Positions 18,031-27,030 of a DNA stretch of 64,000 bases are shown here, in pieces; within the stretch, counting starts at the first letter, position 1; each line of letters starts with the position of its first letter. The notes beneath the pieces were generated by a model. It made no database searches, had not been told where the DNA came from, and saw only the letters and a list, made by a program, of their open reading frames with translations. The stretch spans positions 62,001 through 126,000 of the forward strand of contig NZ_POQQ01000084.1 in the NCBI RefSeq assembly GCF_002964575.1, read 5' to 3'. This DNA is from Streptococcus suis. Lineage in GTDB: Bacteria > Bacillota > Bacilli > Lactobacillales > Streptococcaceae. The position numbers were made by a program, and so were the translations under genes.

Positions 18031-18059
18031 TTGACAAGGCATGGTTTTTGGAGTAGAAT
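18031..18059 (+). promoter_or_regulatory. Promoter of the 18085 gene
   Basis: TTGACA, 17-base spacer, TAGAAT. Confidence 0.65.
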
Positions 18060-18084
18060 AAGACTAAAATTAGGAGGTGTTTAT

Positions 18085-18606
18085 ATGAAAAGACCAATTC
18101 ATCTGTATATTTTTGTAATACTATCTAGTATTGCCAGTATCTTGAGGCTATTCAGTGCCTTTGTTTCGACCTTTAACGAGGAGCAACTTCGTTCGTCTAT
18201 GCAGGGGGCTGTTGGGATTGATGTGGAAGAGTTAATTCTTGTTTCGCGCGAAACAGCCAATCTTCAGAATGGTATGCTTCAAAAGATAGTAGCGGTGGTC
18301 TTGTTTGGGCTACTGATTGCGGTCATTGTTTTCCTATTCATGAAGAAAAATGAGCTGGCTTCCTACCTCTACATTGGCTATCTCTTCTCAACCTTACTAC
18401 TGAACACCTATAACTACCTAGCAGGTAAAGGAGTTGTGCAGCTCTACTCAGATGCAGCCTTTCGTGATGTGACAGCAGCAACTATGTTAGGGGGCTACAT
18501 TATCAATATTGTTTTATTTGCTATTTATTTTGGTGTGACCATTTTCTTCCATCTGCGTAAGCCAAAGGAACAGCCAAGTACAGCTATCAATTCTACCGAT
18601 ATTTAA
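18085..18606 (+). CDS. Four-helix membrane protein, unknown
   Basis: 173 residues with about four hydrophobic segments. The start at 18085 follows TAGGAGG and a good promoter. An open frame reaching back to 17938 is not used, because it would run through that promoter. I recognise no family. It is monocistronic, ending in a bidirectional terminator. Confidence 0.65.
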   Translation: MKRPIHLYIFVILSSIASILRLFSAFVSTFNEEQLRSSMQGAVGIDVEELILVSRETANLQNGMLQKIVAVVLFGLLIAVIVFLFMKKNELASYLYIGYLFSTLLLNTYNYLAGKGVVQLYSDAAFRDVTAATMLGGYIINIVLFAIYFGVTIFFHLRKPKEQPSTAINSTDI

Positions 18607-18612
18607 TCATCC

Positions 18613-18658
18613 AAAAAACTGCACGGTGCATAGTGACCCTGCAGTTTCTTTTGTTTTT
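18613..18658. terminator. Bidirectional terminator
   Basis: AAACTGCA pairs with TGCAGTTT, flanked by A and T runs, between convergent genes. Confidence 0.7.
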
Positions 18659-20447
18659 ATGGAATTGCAATGTAGCGACGGGCTCCAGAAAAGCTGACAT
18701 AGCTAATCCATTGACGGCCTTCGGCTGTGACAACCCGGTCATAGCGGACACTTTGTCCAATACTATAATGGAATAAGACAGGGGAAGAGAGACTCGGACT
18801 GTTTCGAATGGCTAGTCGAGATTTAAAGGTATAGGTTCCAGACGATGGTAGGGAACTTGTATTTGCAGCTGTAGTAGAAAGCTGGGTTGTTGTGCTTCCT
18901 ATAAAATCAATCTGATTTGCAGCATCTGTGAAATAGACGTGGATGTGGTATTTTCCGCTGTCATTTTTATGCTTGCTAGCTAGGACCTTCACCTTGTAGC
19001 TGCCATCACTTTGTCGTTGAGCAGGGTACCAAATGAGGTCGTCTTGTCCACCCTTATCTGACCAAACAGGTACAGATACAGCTGTAATTTCTTTTGGTGA
19101 TTTAGCTCCTGTTATAAGAACCTCAAAACTACCTTCTGCTTGATTGATATTTGTAATGTGAATTTTCCCTTGAGGTTTGATGGAAGTCGATACGATTGCT
19201 TGCTGTGGTGCAGGGGAGGGCTGTACTTGTTTGATAGGAATGTAGCGTCTTTGACCACTATAGCTGAGGTAGCTAATCCACTGGTAGCCATCAGCTGTTA
19301 GAACCCGGTCGTAGCGTACGCTCTCACCGGCATAATAGTAATCTAGGGTTGTGCTAGATTGTTTGGCTTCATTTTTAATTGGCGCTTGTTGGGTGAAGGT
19401 ATAGACACCGCTGTTTGCTAAGCCAGCTATCTGAGTAGGTGCAGTGCTAGTTTGACTGACAGGAGAGCTAGCTAGATCCTTGAAGTGAATGTAGCCACTG
19501 ACAGAGTTTTTATGAATCAGTCGTCTACTGTAAGTGAAGCGAGGACTGTAGTTGTATTCTTCGATTTCTACCATGTCCCCTTGGATGCTAGATACCCAGG
19601 CAACGTGCATAGGGGAGGTCCACCAAGCTACTGCTCCCACGGCAGGGTTCATATCCACGCGGTAACCTTCACGCTGCGCTCGGTATCCCCAGACATCCGC
19701 ATTACCGTAAGCTGGTGGGATTTCAAAACCGTTGACTTTACTGAGGCGAAAGGCTACAAAAGAAGTACATTGACGGGTGTAGAGCCTCCAGGGGTCAATA
19801 GCGTCAACCGCTGTATAAGGATAATCATCCCCCAAGGCACTGGTGGAGCTAGAACGTGTGCTGGCAGTACGAGTTTGGGTAGTCGGTCGAGTTCTGGTGG
19901 TCTTGGTTTGTGTTTGGGTGTTTGTTTTTTGGGAAATGGCAGAGCTGGTTGAAGCTGTTCGAGTGCTAGCTTGTTGGTTGTTATTTGTCTGCCTAGTTTG
20001 GTTATGGCTTTCCTGTGAAACAGATGGAGCCTGTTGGGAACTTGCTGGACTAGTTTGACTGGTTGATGGAATGCCTCCTTGGGCTTGCTGGCTTGATGAG
20101 GAAGGTGTTCCTGTTTCAATCTTTTCTGGAGAGATTTGCCCGGTCTGTTCAGGGCTGATAGGACTAGTAGTAGGATTGGTACTTGTTTGATTGGTTTTAG
20201 CTTGGTTTGTTTCTGTTTGGGTGACTGTTTGACTGACTTGACGTTCTGCTTCTTGTCCAGTAGAACTGCTTGTTGTGGTCTGGACGGTAGCTAAGCCTGC
20301 GCTTGTACTTGTTTCTGTTCCTGTGTTGGCACTAGCGACTGGTCCCGTTGCCAAACAAGCGTAGGCTAGTAGGACGGAGGCAGCGCCTAGAGAATAGGTG
20401 CGGATAGAAAAGCGTGGTTGGTTTGTTGAAAGTGCTTGTTGTGTCAT
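18657..20447 (-). CDS. Secreted CHAP-domain cell-wall hydrolase with SH3b domains
   Basis: 596 residues. The signal peptide is of the YSIRK class (FSIRTYSLGAASVLLAYACL), which directs secretion at the septum in streptococci. A Ser/Thr/Gln-rich linker runs to about residue 200. A CHAP domain follows, with the catalytic Cys in YTRQCTSFVAF and the His in SPMHVAWVSS. Next comes an SH3b-like domain (SGVYTFTQQAPIKNEA), a GBS Bsp-like repeat (IHITNINQAEGSFEVLITG) and a second SH3b domain. No LPXTG anchor is seen, so it should be released or held by the SH3b domains. Likely a peptidoglycan amidase or endopeptidase; bond specificity cannot be read from sequence. Confidence 0.82.
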   Translation of the reverse strand: MTQQALSTNQPRFSIRTYSLGAASVLLAYACLATGPVASANTGTETSTSAGLATVQTTTSSSTGQEAERQVSQTVTQTETNQAKTNQTSTNPTTSPISPEQTGQISPEKIETGTPSSSSQQAQGGIPSTSQTSPASSQQAPSVSQESHNQTRQTNNNQQASTRTASTSSAISQKTNTQTQTKTTRTRPTTQTRTASTRSSSTSALGDDYPYTAVDAIDPWRLYTRQCTSFVAFRLSKVNGFEIPPAYGNADVWGYRAQREGYRVDMNPAVGAVAWWTSPMHVAWVSSIQGDMVEIEEYNYSPRFTYSRRLIHKNSVSGYIHFKDLASSPVSQTSTAPTQIAGLANSGVYTFTQQAPIKNEAKQSSTTLDYYYAGESVRYDRVLTADGYQWISYLSYSGQRRYIPIKQVQPSPAPQQAIVSTSIKPQGKIHITNINQAEGSFEVLITGAKSPKEITAVSVPVWSDKGGQDDLIWYPAQRQSDGSYKVKVLASKHKNDSGKYHIHVYFTDAANQIDFIGSTTTQLSTTAANTSSLPSSGTYTFKSRLAIRNSPSLSSPVLFHYSIGQSVRYDRVVTAEGRQWISYVSFSGARRYIAIP

Positions 20448-20484
20448 TCAGACTCCTTTGAAAAAAATATTTTGTAGAGGTCTT

Positions 20485-20646
20485 AGAACCTGTATTCACA
20501 AGTAAAGTGCTTTTAGATAAGAGATCGTTTTTTGCTAATCAAGGCAGTTTTTTGAGGGAATACTGACTGTATTTTGAAAAAAACGAACGATGAGTAGCTG
20601 GAAAACTAGCCTTAGGTGAACGTGCTGAACTGTGAATACAGGTTCT
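20485..20646. mobile_element. MITE-like element with 16-17 bp terminal inverted repeats
   Basis: AGAACCTGTATTCACA at the left end is repeated inverted as TGTGAATACAGGTTCT at the right end. The element is about 162 bp, has no gene, and is flanked by TTA on both sides (reading the repeats as GAACC...GGTTC). This fits a non-autonomous derivative of an IS5-type element. It fills the gap between the CHAP gene and the argS terminator. Confidence 0.65.
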
Positions 20647-20734
20647 TACTCCCCCTCGCTAAATCTATTCGCACTTGTCTGATAATTTTTGAGAATTTTT
20701 ATTTATTTCCTGGAGCATATTAGTTATCAACAAG

Positions 20735-20768
20735 GAAAAATCCTCAACCTGTAAGATTGAGGATAGAA
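20735..20768 (-). terminator. Terminator after argS
   Basis: On the minus strand TCCTCAA pairs with TTGAGGA, followed by TTTTT. Confidence 0.8.
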
Positions 20769-20773
20769 TGCTA

Positions 20774-22462
20774 TTACATTTTTTCAGGTGCTTTTACGCC
20801 GAGCAGACGTAGGGCTTCTTTAAGGACGACACCAGTTGTGTAGGCAAGAGCCAAACGGCTGTCACGCTCTGGGCTTTCGTCCAAGATACGTGTGTGGGCG
20901 TAGTACTTGTTGAAGGCTTGAGCTAGGTTGATCGCGTATTTAGCGATGAGGGATGGGTCAAATTTGTCACCAGCACGTTCTACAACGTTTGAGAAGTTTT
21001 GGATGTGCTTGATGATGTCCCAGCTTTCTGCGTCAGCCAGTTTGTAGTCATTTTCTGCGCTTGGGATAAAGTTTGCTTTGCGCAGGATAGACTGGATGCG
21101 GGCGTATGCGTATTGCACATAAGGACCTGTCTCACCTTCAAAGGAAACCATGGCTTCCAGGTCAAAGTCGTAGCCGTTGTCACGGTCGGTTTTGAGGTCG
21201 TAGAACTTAACAGCGCCGACACCAACTGCGTGTGCCACTTCTTCCTTGTTTTCAAGGTCAGGGTTTTTGGCTTCAATTTGGGTAAGGGCACGTGAAATGG
21301 CTTCGTCAAGAGTTGGCTCGAGCAGGATGATATTTCCTTTACGAGTGGAGAGTTTTTTCTTGTCCTTGGTCACCAAACCGAAGGTGATGTGGGTCATATC
21401 GTCGCTCCAGTCGAAGCCCATTTCTTTCAAGACAGCCTTGAGCTGTTTGAAGTGGTTGATTTGCTCCTGACCGACGACGTAGATGCTTTTCACGAAGTCG
21501 TAGGTGCGCTTGCGGTACATAGCTGTCGCCATGTCGCGCGTGATGTACAGGGTTGCACCGTCTGTCTTCATGATGAGGGCTGGTGGAAGGTTATAGCTTT
21601 CAAGGTCAACGATTTTTGCACCTTTTGACTCTTGGAGAAGTCCTTTTTCTTCTAAGATTTGGATACCTTCGTCCATCTTATCATTGTAGAAGGCCTCACC
21701 GTTATAACTGTCAAAGGTTACATCCAGCTTGTCGTAGATGCGGTTGAATTCGACCAAGCTTTCATCACGGAACCATTGCCATAATTCCAAGGCTTCTTTG
21801 TCGCCATCTTCCAATTTTTTGAACCATTGACGTGCTTCTTCGTCCAACTCAGGTTTTTCTTCCGCTTCAGCATTGATACGCACATAGAGTTTGAGGAGTT
21901 CTGAAATTGGGTCTGCTTCGACTGCAGCCTTATCACCCCAAAGTTTGTAGGCAACAATCAACATACCGAACTGTTTGCCCCAGTCACCCAAGTGGTTGAT
22001 GCGGATAGGTTTGTAGCCAAGTTTTTCGTGGATATTGGCAAGGGCATCGCCGATAACGGTTGAACGCAAATGTCCAACTGAGAAAGGTTTGGCAATGTTT
22101 GGGCTAGACATATCGATGGTAACATTGCGTCCCTGACCGATGTTGAGTTGACCGTATTGGTCTTTCTGCGTAATGACATCTGTCAAGACTTGGTGGGAAA
22201 TAGCAGCCTTGTCCAAGAAGAAGTTGACATAAGGACCTGTTGCAAGGACTTTCTCAAAGCCAGTTGTATCCAGTTTTTCAACGATATCCGCTGCGATAGC
22301 CTGAGGAGCTTTTCGTTCTACTTTTGCCAAGGAGAAGGCTGGGAAGGCGATGTCGCCCATTTCTGATGATTTTGGTTTTTCTAGCAGATTGTAGATGGTT
22401 TCCACTTCCAAATTCGGAAGGACGGCAGCCAGTCTTTCTGCAATGACTTGTTTTTGGTTCAT
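20774..22462 (-). CDS. argS: Arginyl-tRNA synthetase
   Basis: Class I synthetase of 562 residues charging tRNA-Arg. The HIGH-like motif is [19 protein letters not shown] and the KMSKS region is replaced by KKLSTRKGN, both normal for ArgRS. An N-terminal Add-1 domain and a C-terminal DALR anticodon-binding domain are present. GGAGG precedes the ATG. It is divergent from argR, the usual streptococcal arrangement. Confidence 0.96.
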   Translation of the reverse strand: MNQKQVIAERLAAVLPNLEVETIYNLLEKPKSSEMGDIAFPAFSLAKVERKAPQAIAADIVEKLDTTGFEKVLATGPYVNFFLDKAAISHQVLTDVITQKDQYGQLNIGQGRNVTIDMSSPNIAKPFSVGHLRSTVIGDALANIHEKLGYKPIRINHLGDWGKQFGMLIVAYKLWGDKAAVEADPISELLKLYVRINAEAEEKPELDEEARQWFKKLEDGDKEALELWQWFRDESLVEFNRIYDKLDVTFDSYNGEAFYNDKMDEGIQILEEKGLLQESKGAKIVDLESYNLPPALIMKTDGATLYITRDMATAMYRKRTYDFVKSIYVVGQEQINHFKQLKAVLKEMGFDWSDDMTHITFGLVTKDKKKLSTRKGNIILLEPTLDEAISRALTQIEAKNPDLENKEEVAHAVGVGAVKFYDLKTDRDNGYDFDLEAMVSFEGETGPYVQYAYARIQSILRKANFIPSAENDYKLADAESWDIIKHIQNFSNVVERAGDKFDPSLIAKYAINLAQAFNKYYAHTRILDESPERDSRLALAYTTGVVLKEALRLLGVKAPEKM

Positions 22463-22528
22463 ATTAGGATTTCCTCCAAAGTTATTGATTCTATTTTATC
22501 ACATTTCTAGGCTAATAGCGGTGAAAAG

Positions 22529-22537
22529 TGTTATAAT
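22529..22537 (+). promoter_or_regulatory. argR promoter, extended -10
   Basis: TGTTATAAT at 22529-22537, about 30 bases before the argR start. Confidence 0.55.
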
Positions 22538-22566
22538 ATTTTTATAAATATACATTCTGAGGTAAG

Positions 22567-23010
22567 ATGATGAATAAAGCAGGGCGACATGAATTGATAA
22601 AAAACATGATTCGTCAGGAAAAGATTGGACGCCAAACCGATATTCAGAAAGGTTTGGAAAGTCAGGGAATCGTGGTCACTCAGACAACCTTGTCACGTGA
22701 TTTACGTGAGTTGGGCGTCATTAAAATTTATGAGAATGGTCGTTCTTTCTATTCTCTGGCGGTTGAAGAAGAGGGAGCGAATTTTGTTGAATTATTGGCT
22801 CAATATGCCTACAAGGTGGATAGGGCTAGTTTTATTCTAGTTCTTCATTCTGACTTGGGAGAAGCAGCTTTGATGGCTAATATTATCGATGCTGAAAAGC
22901 CATCGTCTATCCTAGGAACCTTGGCTGGCGCTGATACGCTTTTGGTGATTTGTCGAGATGAAGAAGCAGCTAAGCAGGTTGAAGCTGAGATAAATCATTA
23001 TTTGGTATAG
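22567..23010 (+). CDS. argR: Arginine repressor ArgR/AhrC family
   Basis: 147 residues. The winged-helix N-terminal domain includes the recognition segment [16 protein letters not shown]. The C-terminal arginine-binding/hexamer domain has [15 protein letters not shown], with the GTxAGxDT signature. It controls arginine metabolism genes with arginine as co-repressor; streptococci usually carry several paralogues. It is placed between argS and mutS as in other streptococci. Two ATGs are adjacent; the first is used here. Confidence 0.92.
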   Translation: MMNKAGRHELIKNMIRQEKIGRQTDIQKGLESQGIVVTQTTLSRDLRELGVIKIYENGRSFYSLAVEEEGANFVELLAQYAYKVDRASFILVLHSDLGEAALMANIIDAEKPSSILGTLAGADTLLVICRDEEAAKQVEAEINHYLV

Positions 23011-23024
23011 AATTGAGAGGAAGA

Positions 23025-25565
23025 ATGGCAGTAGAGAAAATTTCTCCAGGCATGCAGCAGTATCTGGATATCAAGGCAAACTATCCAGATGCTTTTTTGC
23101 TGTTTCGCATGGGTGACTTTTACGAATTATTTTATGAAGATGCAGTAGAGGCTGCGCAGATTTTGGAATTGTCCTTGACCAGTCGGAATAAAAATGCGGA
23201 AAATCCCATTCCCATGGCGGGTGTTCCCTATCATGCGGCCCAGCAGTACATTGATACGCTTGTTGAATTAGGGCACAAGGTGGCTATTGCCGAGCAGATG
23301 GAGGATCCTAAGCAAGCAGTCGGTGTGGTCAAGCGCGAAGTGGTGCAGGTCATCACGCCGGGAACAGTCATGGATTCCACAAAAATGGGAGCCGACAGCA
23401 ACTACCTGGTCACCATTGACCGTCAGGGCGTACAATTTGCCCTTTCCTACATGGATGTGTCAACAGGTCAGTTTTTTGTGACTAGTTTGGATGATTTTAC
23501 CAGTCTTTGCGGTGAAATCCGCAATTTACGGGCACGTGAATTGGTCATCGGCTATGCTCTGTCGGAGGAAGAGGAGCAGGTTTTCTCGAATCAGATGAAC
23601 TTGTTGCTATCTTTTGAGGATGAGGTGACGGAGGATGTTCAGCTGATTGACAACTCGCTGACGGATTTGGAAAAGGCTGCGGCAGGCAAACTCCTCAGCT
23701 ACCTGCACCGGACACAGATGCGGGACTTGAGCCACTTGCAGAAGGTGGTCCACTATGAAATTAAGGACTATCTGCAAATGGACTATGCCACCAAATCTAG
23801 CCTGGACCTGCTTGAAAATGGCCGAACTGGCAAGAAACATGGCAGCTTGTACTGGTTGCTGGACGAGACCAAGACAGCCATGGGCATGCGGCTCTTGCGG
23901 GCTTGGATTGACAGGCCCTTGATTGACCTCAAGCGGATTGAGAGCCGACAGGCTGTCGTGCAGGTTTTTCTGGATTATTTCTTTGAGCGGAGCGACTTGG
24001 TGGAGGCCTTGAAGGGTGTCTATGACATCGAACGCTTGGCCAGTCGGGTGTCTTTTGGCAAGACCTTGCCCAAGGACCTCTTGCAACTTTCACAGACTTT
24101 GGGAAATGTCCCTGCGATTAAGAATATCCTGCAACAAATGGACCAGTCTGCTCTGGCTAGCTTGGTAGCTGGTCTGGACCCAATCCCAGAACTCCACGCC
24201 CTCATCAGCTCTGCTATTGACCCAGAGGCCCAAGGGGCTATTACAGACGGTAATATCATTCGCACGGGCTTTGATGAAACCTTGGACCAGTATCGCCTGG
24301 TCATGCGTGAGGGTGCGGGCTGGATTGCGGAGATTGAGGCCAAGGAGCGTGAGGCTTCTGGCATCAATAACCTCAAGATTGATTACAACAAAAAGGATGG
24401 TTACTATTTCCATGTGACCAATTCCAATCTGGGCAACGTGCCGGATCATTTTTTCCGTAAGGCGACCTTGAAAAACTCGGAGCGCTATGGAACGGAAGAG
24501 TTGGCTAAGATCGAAGGGCAGATGTTGGAGGCGCGTGATAAGTCTGCTAATTTGGAGTACGAGATTTTCATGCGGATTCGCCAAGAGGTTGAGAAGTATA
24601 TCGGTCGCTTGCAGAAGTTGGCTCGGACCATTGCAACTATTGATGTCTTGCAGGCTTTTGCGGTTGTGGCGGAGCAGCAGCACTGGGTTTGTCCGAGCTT
24701 CAATGCGGATAAGCTGCTGGACATTGATCGTGGTCGTCATGCTGTGGTAGAGAAGGTCATGGGCAAGCAGACCTATATTCCCAACTCCATTCAACTGGAC
24801 CAGGCGACGACCATGCAGCTGATTACAGGTCCAAACATGAGCGGTAAGTCTACCTATATGCGTCAGTTGGCGGTCATCGTCATTCTGGCTCAGATGGGGT
24901 CCTATGTGCCAGCAGACCAGGCGACCTTGCCAGTCTTTGACGCTATTTTTACCCGTATTGGGGCGGCAGACGACTTGGTTAGTGGACAATCCACCTTTAT
25001 GGTCGAAATGATGGAGGCCAACAAGGCAGTCCGCTTGGCGACAGACCAGTCCCTGATTCTCTTTGATGAGCTGGGGCGGGGGACGGCCACTTACGACGGC
25101 ATGGCTCTGGCCCAGTCCATTATCGAGTATATTCACGACAAGATTGGAGCCAAGACCCTCTTTGCTACTCACTACCATGAGTTGACAGACCTTAGCCAGA
25201 CCCTCTCAGGTCTTGAAAATGTCCACGTATCGACCTGGGAGGAAGACGGGCAAGTCACCTTCCTCCACAAGATTGCCCAAGGTCCAGCTGATAAGTCCTA
25301 CGGGATTCATGTGGCTAAGATTGCGGGAATGCCAGAGGAGTTATTGGAGCGGGCGGATAGGATTTTGCAGACACTTGAAAACCAAGCCCCTACTGCACCA
25401 GCTCACCCAGCTCCGACAGTCGTAGAAGAGCCGTCTGGTCAAATCGACCTCTTCGCAGACACCCCTTCTCACCCAGTCCTTGATGAACTGGAAAAACTAG
25501 ATATCTACAATATGACCCCAATGGAAGTCATGATGAGGGTGGCAGAATTGAAGAAGAAATTATAA
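23025..25565 (+). CDS. mutS: DNA mismatch repair protein MutS (HexA)
   Basis: About 846 residues. The N-terminal mismatch-binding domain has the FxE-type motif in [14 protein letters not shown]. The C-terminal ATPase has Walker [10 protein letters not shown], and [18 protein letters not shown] and THYHELTDL are conserved. GAGG precedes the ATG at 23025; the frame extends four codons upstream. Base use is more GC-rich than in the accessory regions. In many streptococci mutL follows nearby; here a dispersed repeat, a terminator and a LytTR pair follow. Confidence 0.97.
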   Translation: MAVEKISPGMQQYLDIKANYPDAFLLFRMGDFYELFYEDAVEAAQILELSLTSRNKNAENPIPMAGVPYHAAQQYIDTLVELGHKVAIAEQMEDPKQAVGVVKREVVQVITPGTVMDSTKMGADSNYLVTIDRQGVQFALSYMDVSTGQFFVTSLDDFTSLCGEIRNLRARELVIGYALSEEEEQVFSNQMNLLLSFEDEVTEDVQLIDNSLTDLEKAAAGKLLSYLHRTQMRDLSHLQKVVHYEIKDYLQMDYATKSSLDLLENGRTGKKHGSLYWLLDETKTAMGMRLLRAWIDRPLIDLKRIESRQAVVQVFLDYFFERSDLVEALKGVYDIERLASRVSFGKTLPKDLLQLSQTLGNVPAIKNILQQMDQSALASLVAGLDPIPELHALISSAIDPEAQGAITDGNIIRTGFDETLDQYRLVMREGAGWIAEIEAKEREASGINNLKIDYNKKDGYYFHVTNSNLGNVPDHFFRKATLKNSERYGTEELAKIEGQMLEARDKSANLEYEIFMRIRQEVEKYIGRLQKLARTIATIDVLQAFAVVAEQQHWVCPSFNADKLLDIDRGRHAVVEKVMGKQTYIPNSIQLDQATTMQLITGPNMSGKSTYMRQLAVIVILAQMGSYVPADQATLPVFDAIFTRIGAADDLVSGQSTFMVEMMEANKAVRLATDQSLILFDELGRGTATYDGMALAQSIIEYIHDKIGAKTLFATHYHELTDLSQTLSGLENVHVSTWEEDGQVTFLHKIAQGPADKSYGIHVAKIAGMPEELLERADRILQTLENQAPTAPAHPAPTVVEEPSGQIDLFADTPSHPVLDELEKLDIYNMTPMEVMMRVAELKKKL

Positions 25566-25567
25566 GA

Positions 25568-25667
25568 TAGTCATTTAGTTTGTTTTATTACTTCGTTAAC
25601 TCGCTTTGCCGTACTCCAGTACTGTCTGCAGCTCGTTGCCTAGTACTAAAAGCAAACTAAAAGACTA
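25568..25667. repeat. Dispersed modular repeat, copy A (short form)
   Basis: 100 bp with inverted ends TAGTCATTTAGTTT and AAACTAAAAGACTA. The left part has TTTTATTACTTCG; the right part has AACTCGCTTTGCCGTACTCC and ends in CCTAGTACTAAAAG. Other copies are at 29288, 38066 and 45415, with a left-end fragment at 32743. It lies between the mutS stop and a terminator. Confidence 0.85.
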
Positions 25668-25674
25668 TACAATG

Positions 25675-25703
25675 AAAGTCAGGACAGCTGTTCTGGCTTT
25701 TTT
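25675..25703 (+). terminator. Terminator after mutS and repeat A
   Basis: AAAGTCAG pairs with CTGGCTTT, followed by TTTT. Confidence 0.65.
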
Positions 25704-25802
25704 GCTGTTTAGCGCTGGAAATCGACCACATAGTCAAAAGCCCTTGAAACCAGTAAAGAAATGGTGTTTAATAAGGACAGAGGGAAAGAGAAAGGAGAGC
25801 AG

Positions 25803-26246
25803 ATGAAAGTAAAATTAGCTATATCACCAGAAATTTTGGAAGATTTTGTGACCATTGAGGCTCAAGCTATGTCTGAGCAGATTACACAGTTGGTGGCCTA
25901 TGTTAAAAACCTAGACAAGCAGACATCTAGGCTGACAGTCAAAAAAGGGGAGCAGGTATATCTTTTGGAGTATGATGAGATAGTCAGACTCTACTTAGAA
26001 GACAAGGTTTTACAAGTGGAAACGGTGGGAGATTCCTTTACTTCCAACCTACGCTTGTATCAGGTTAAGGAGGAACTGCCTGCCAACTTTTTGCAGATTT
26101 CCCAGTCGGAAATCATTCACATCAAGCAACTGGACCACCTCAAGTTGACAGCCAATGGTCTGGTCAAACTAGTCATGAAAAATGGCTCTGTCACCTACTC
26201 GTCCCGTCGTTATTTAAAAGTTATCAAAGAAAGGTTAGGACTATGA
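25803..26246 (+). CDS. LytTR-domain DNA-binding regulator
   Basis: 147 residues. An N-terminal region of about 45 residues precedes a LytTR domain (VYLLEYDEIVRLYLEDKVLQV and SEIIHIKQLDHLKL, ending SSRRYLKVIKERL). There is no receiver domain, so it is not a two-component regulator. The ATG at 25803 follows AAAGGAGAGC. The next gene overlaps by four bases and encodes a DUF3021 membrane protein. Such LytTR/membrane-inhibitor pairs (for example BrsRM and HdrRM of S. mutans) control competence or bacteriocin genes. That role here is inference from the family. Confidence 0.85.
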   Translation: MKVKLAISPEILEDFVTIEAQAMSEQITQLVAYVKNLDKQTSRLTVKKGEQVYLLEYDEIVRLYLEDKVLQVETVGDSFTSNLRLYQVKEELPANFLQISQSEIIHIKQLDHLKLTANGLVKLVMKNGSVTYSSRRYLKVIKERLGL

Positions 26247-26683
26247 AAAAATACATCTTATCAGCCAGTTTAGGCCTTACAATTGGAACCATTATCTCTA
26301 TCATCACATCGGCTGTCTTTGGACAGGGAGCTTATCTTCCGCTCAATCCTTTTTCAACCATGGGGGCTTACTACCTAAGCAATTTTAATCAGGTAACCGT
26401 CATGTTAATCTGTGTGCTGATTTGGGCAGCAATCGGTCTCTTGTTTCAACTGGCAGAAAAGATTTTTGAACAGGATTGGAGCCTTTTGCGAATGACAGCG
26501 ACACATTTTTGCATCACAGCTTTAGGCTTCACACCGCTGGGCATTTTGGCTGGTTGGTTTCCGCTCAATTTTGCCTCTCTCCTCTTCTTCTGGTTTATCT
26601 TTGTCTTGGTCTACGCTTCTCTCTTTTTCCTAAACTATCGGAAAATGGAGCGGCAGATTAAGGACATCAACGGTCGTTTGTAG
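26243..26683 (+). CDS. DUF3021 membrane protein, partner of the LytTR regulator
   Basis: 146 residues with four hydrophobic segments and a charged C-terminal tail (NYRKMERQIKDINGRL). It fits DUF3021, which is nearly always encoded directly after a LytTR gene. It overlaps that gene by four bases (ATGA-type), so the pair is coupled. In characterised pairs the membrane protein holds the regulator inactive. Confidence 0.82.
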   Translation: MKKYILSASLGLTIGTIISIITSAVFGQGAYLPLNPFSTMGAYYLSNFNQVTVMLICVLIWAAIGLLFQLAEKIFEQDWSLLRMTATHFCITALGFTPLGILAGWFPLNFASLLFFWFIFVLVYASLFFLNYRKMERQIKDINGRL

Positions 26684-26716
26684 TATAATAGCACTATCAT
26701 TTAGTTGGAGTGTTTT

Positions 26717-26890
26717 ATGAAAATTATTTTGACGATTATCTATAGTTTGGGGGTAGTGTGGAATACTCTCTATATTGCCTATAATGTCGGTAAACTTCCT
26801 TTGTTAAATTTGCTTTGGCCTACTGTGATTTTAGTGGCCTGTGCTATCAATTTGTACTTCTTATGGACCAGAAAGCAAGAGTCAGAATAG
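26717..26890 (+). CDS. Small membrane protein, unknown
   Basis: 57 residues with two hydrophobic helices and a basic end (WTRKQESE). The ATG at 26717 has GGAG at good distance. I recognise no family. A terminator follows directly. Confidence 0.55.
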   Translation: MKIILTIIYSLGVVWNTLYIAYNVGKLPLLNLLWPTVILVACAINLYFLWTRKQESE

Positions 26891-26905
26891 GCTCTTGTTT
26901 TCATT
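26875..26905 (+). terminator. Terminator
   Basis: CAAGAG pairs with CTCTTG, followed by TTTTC. Confidence 0.6.
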
Positions 26906-26926
26906 TGCTTTTCAGAAAGAAAATCT

Positions 26927-26973
26927 ATATTTAGTGTAAATTTTTAATTTTTATATTTTTTGGCACAAGATAT
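26927..26973 (+). promoter_or_regulatory. Possible NrdR boxes upstream of nrdD
   Basis: ATATTTAGTGT (26927-26937) is the reverse of ACACTAAATAT, and GCACAAGATAT lies at 26963-26973. Both resemble the NrdR box (ACACWATATAT), which represses ribonucleotide reductase genes. Their orientation and spacing are not the textbook arrangement. Confidence 0.35.
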
Positions 26974-27030
26974 TGATTTTTAATTTGTGAAATGTTACAC
27001 TAGTAGCAATGAAAAATGGAGGCTAGTCAG

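Noticed and set aside
17938..18084. Upstream extension of the four-helix membrane protein
   Set aside because: It would run through a clear promoter and the opposing small gene; the ATG at 18085 has a strong ribosome site.
22538..22566. ARG box in front of argR
   Set aside because: TATAAATATACATTC is only weakly like an ARG box in such AT-rich sequence.
24090..25178. A 362-codon open frame opposite mutS
   Set aside because: Antisense shadow of a well-supported gene with strong codon bias; no family features.
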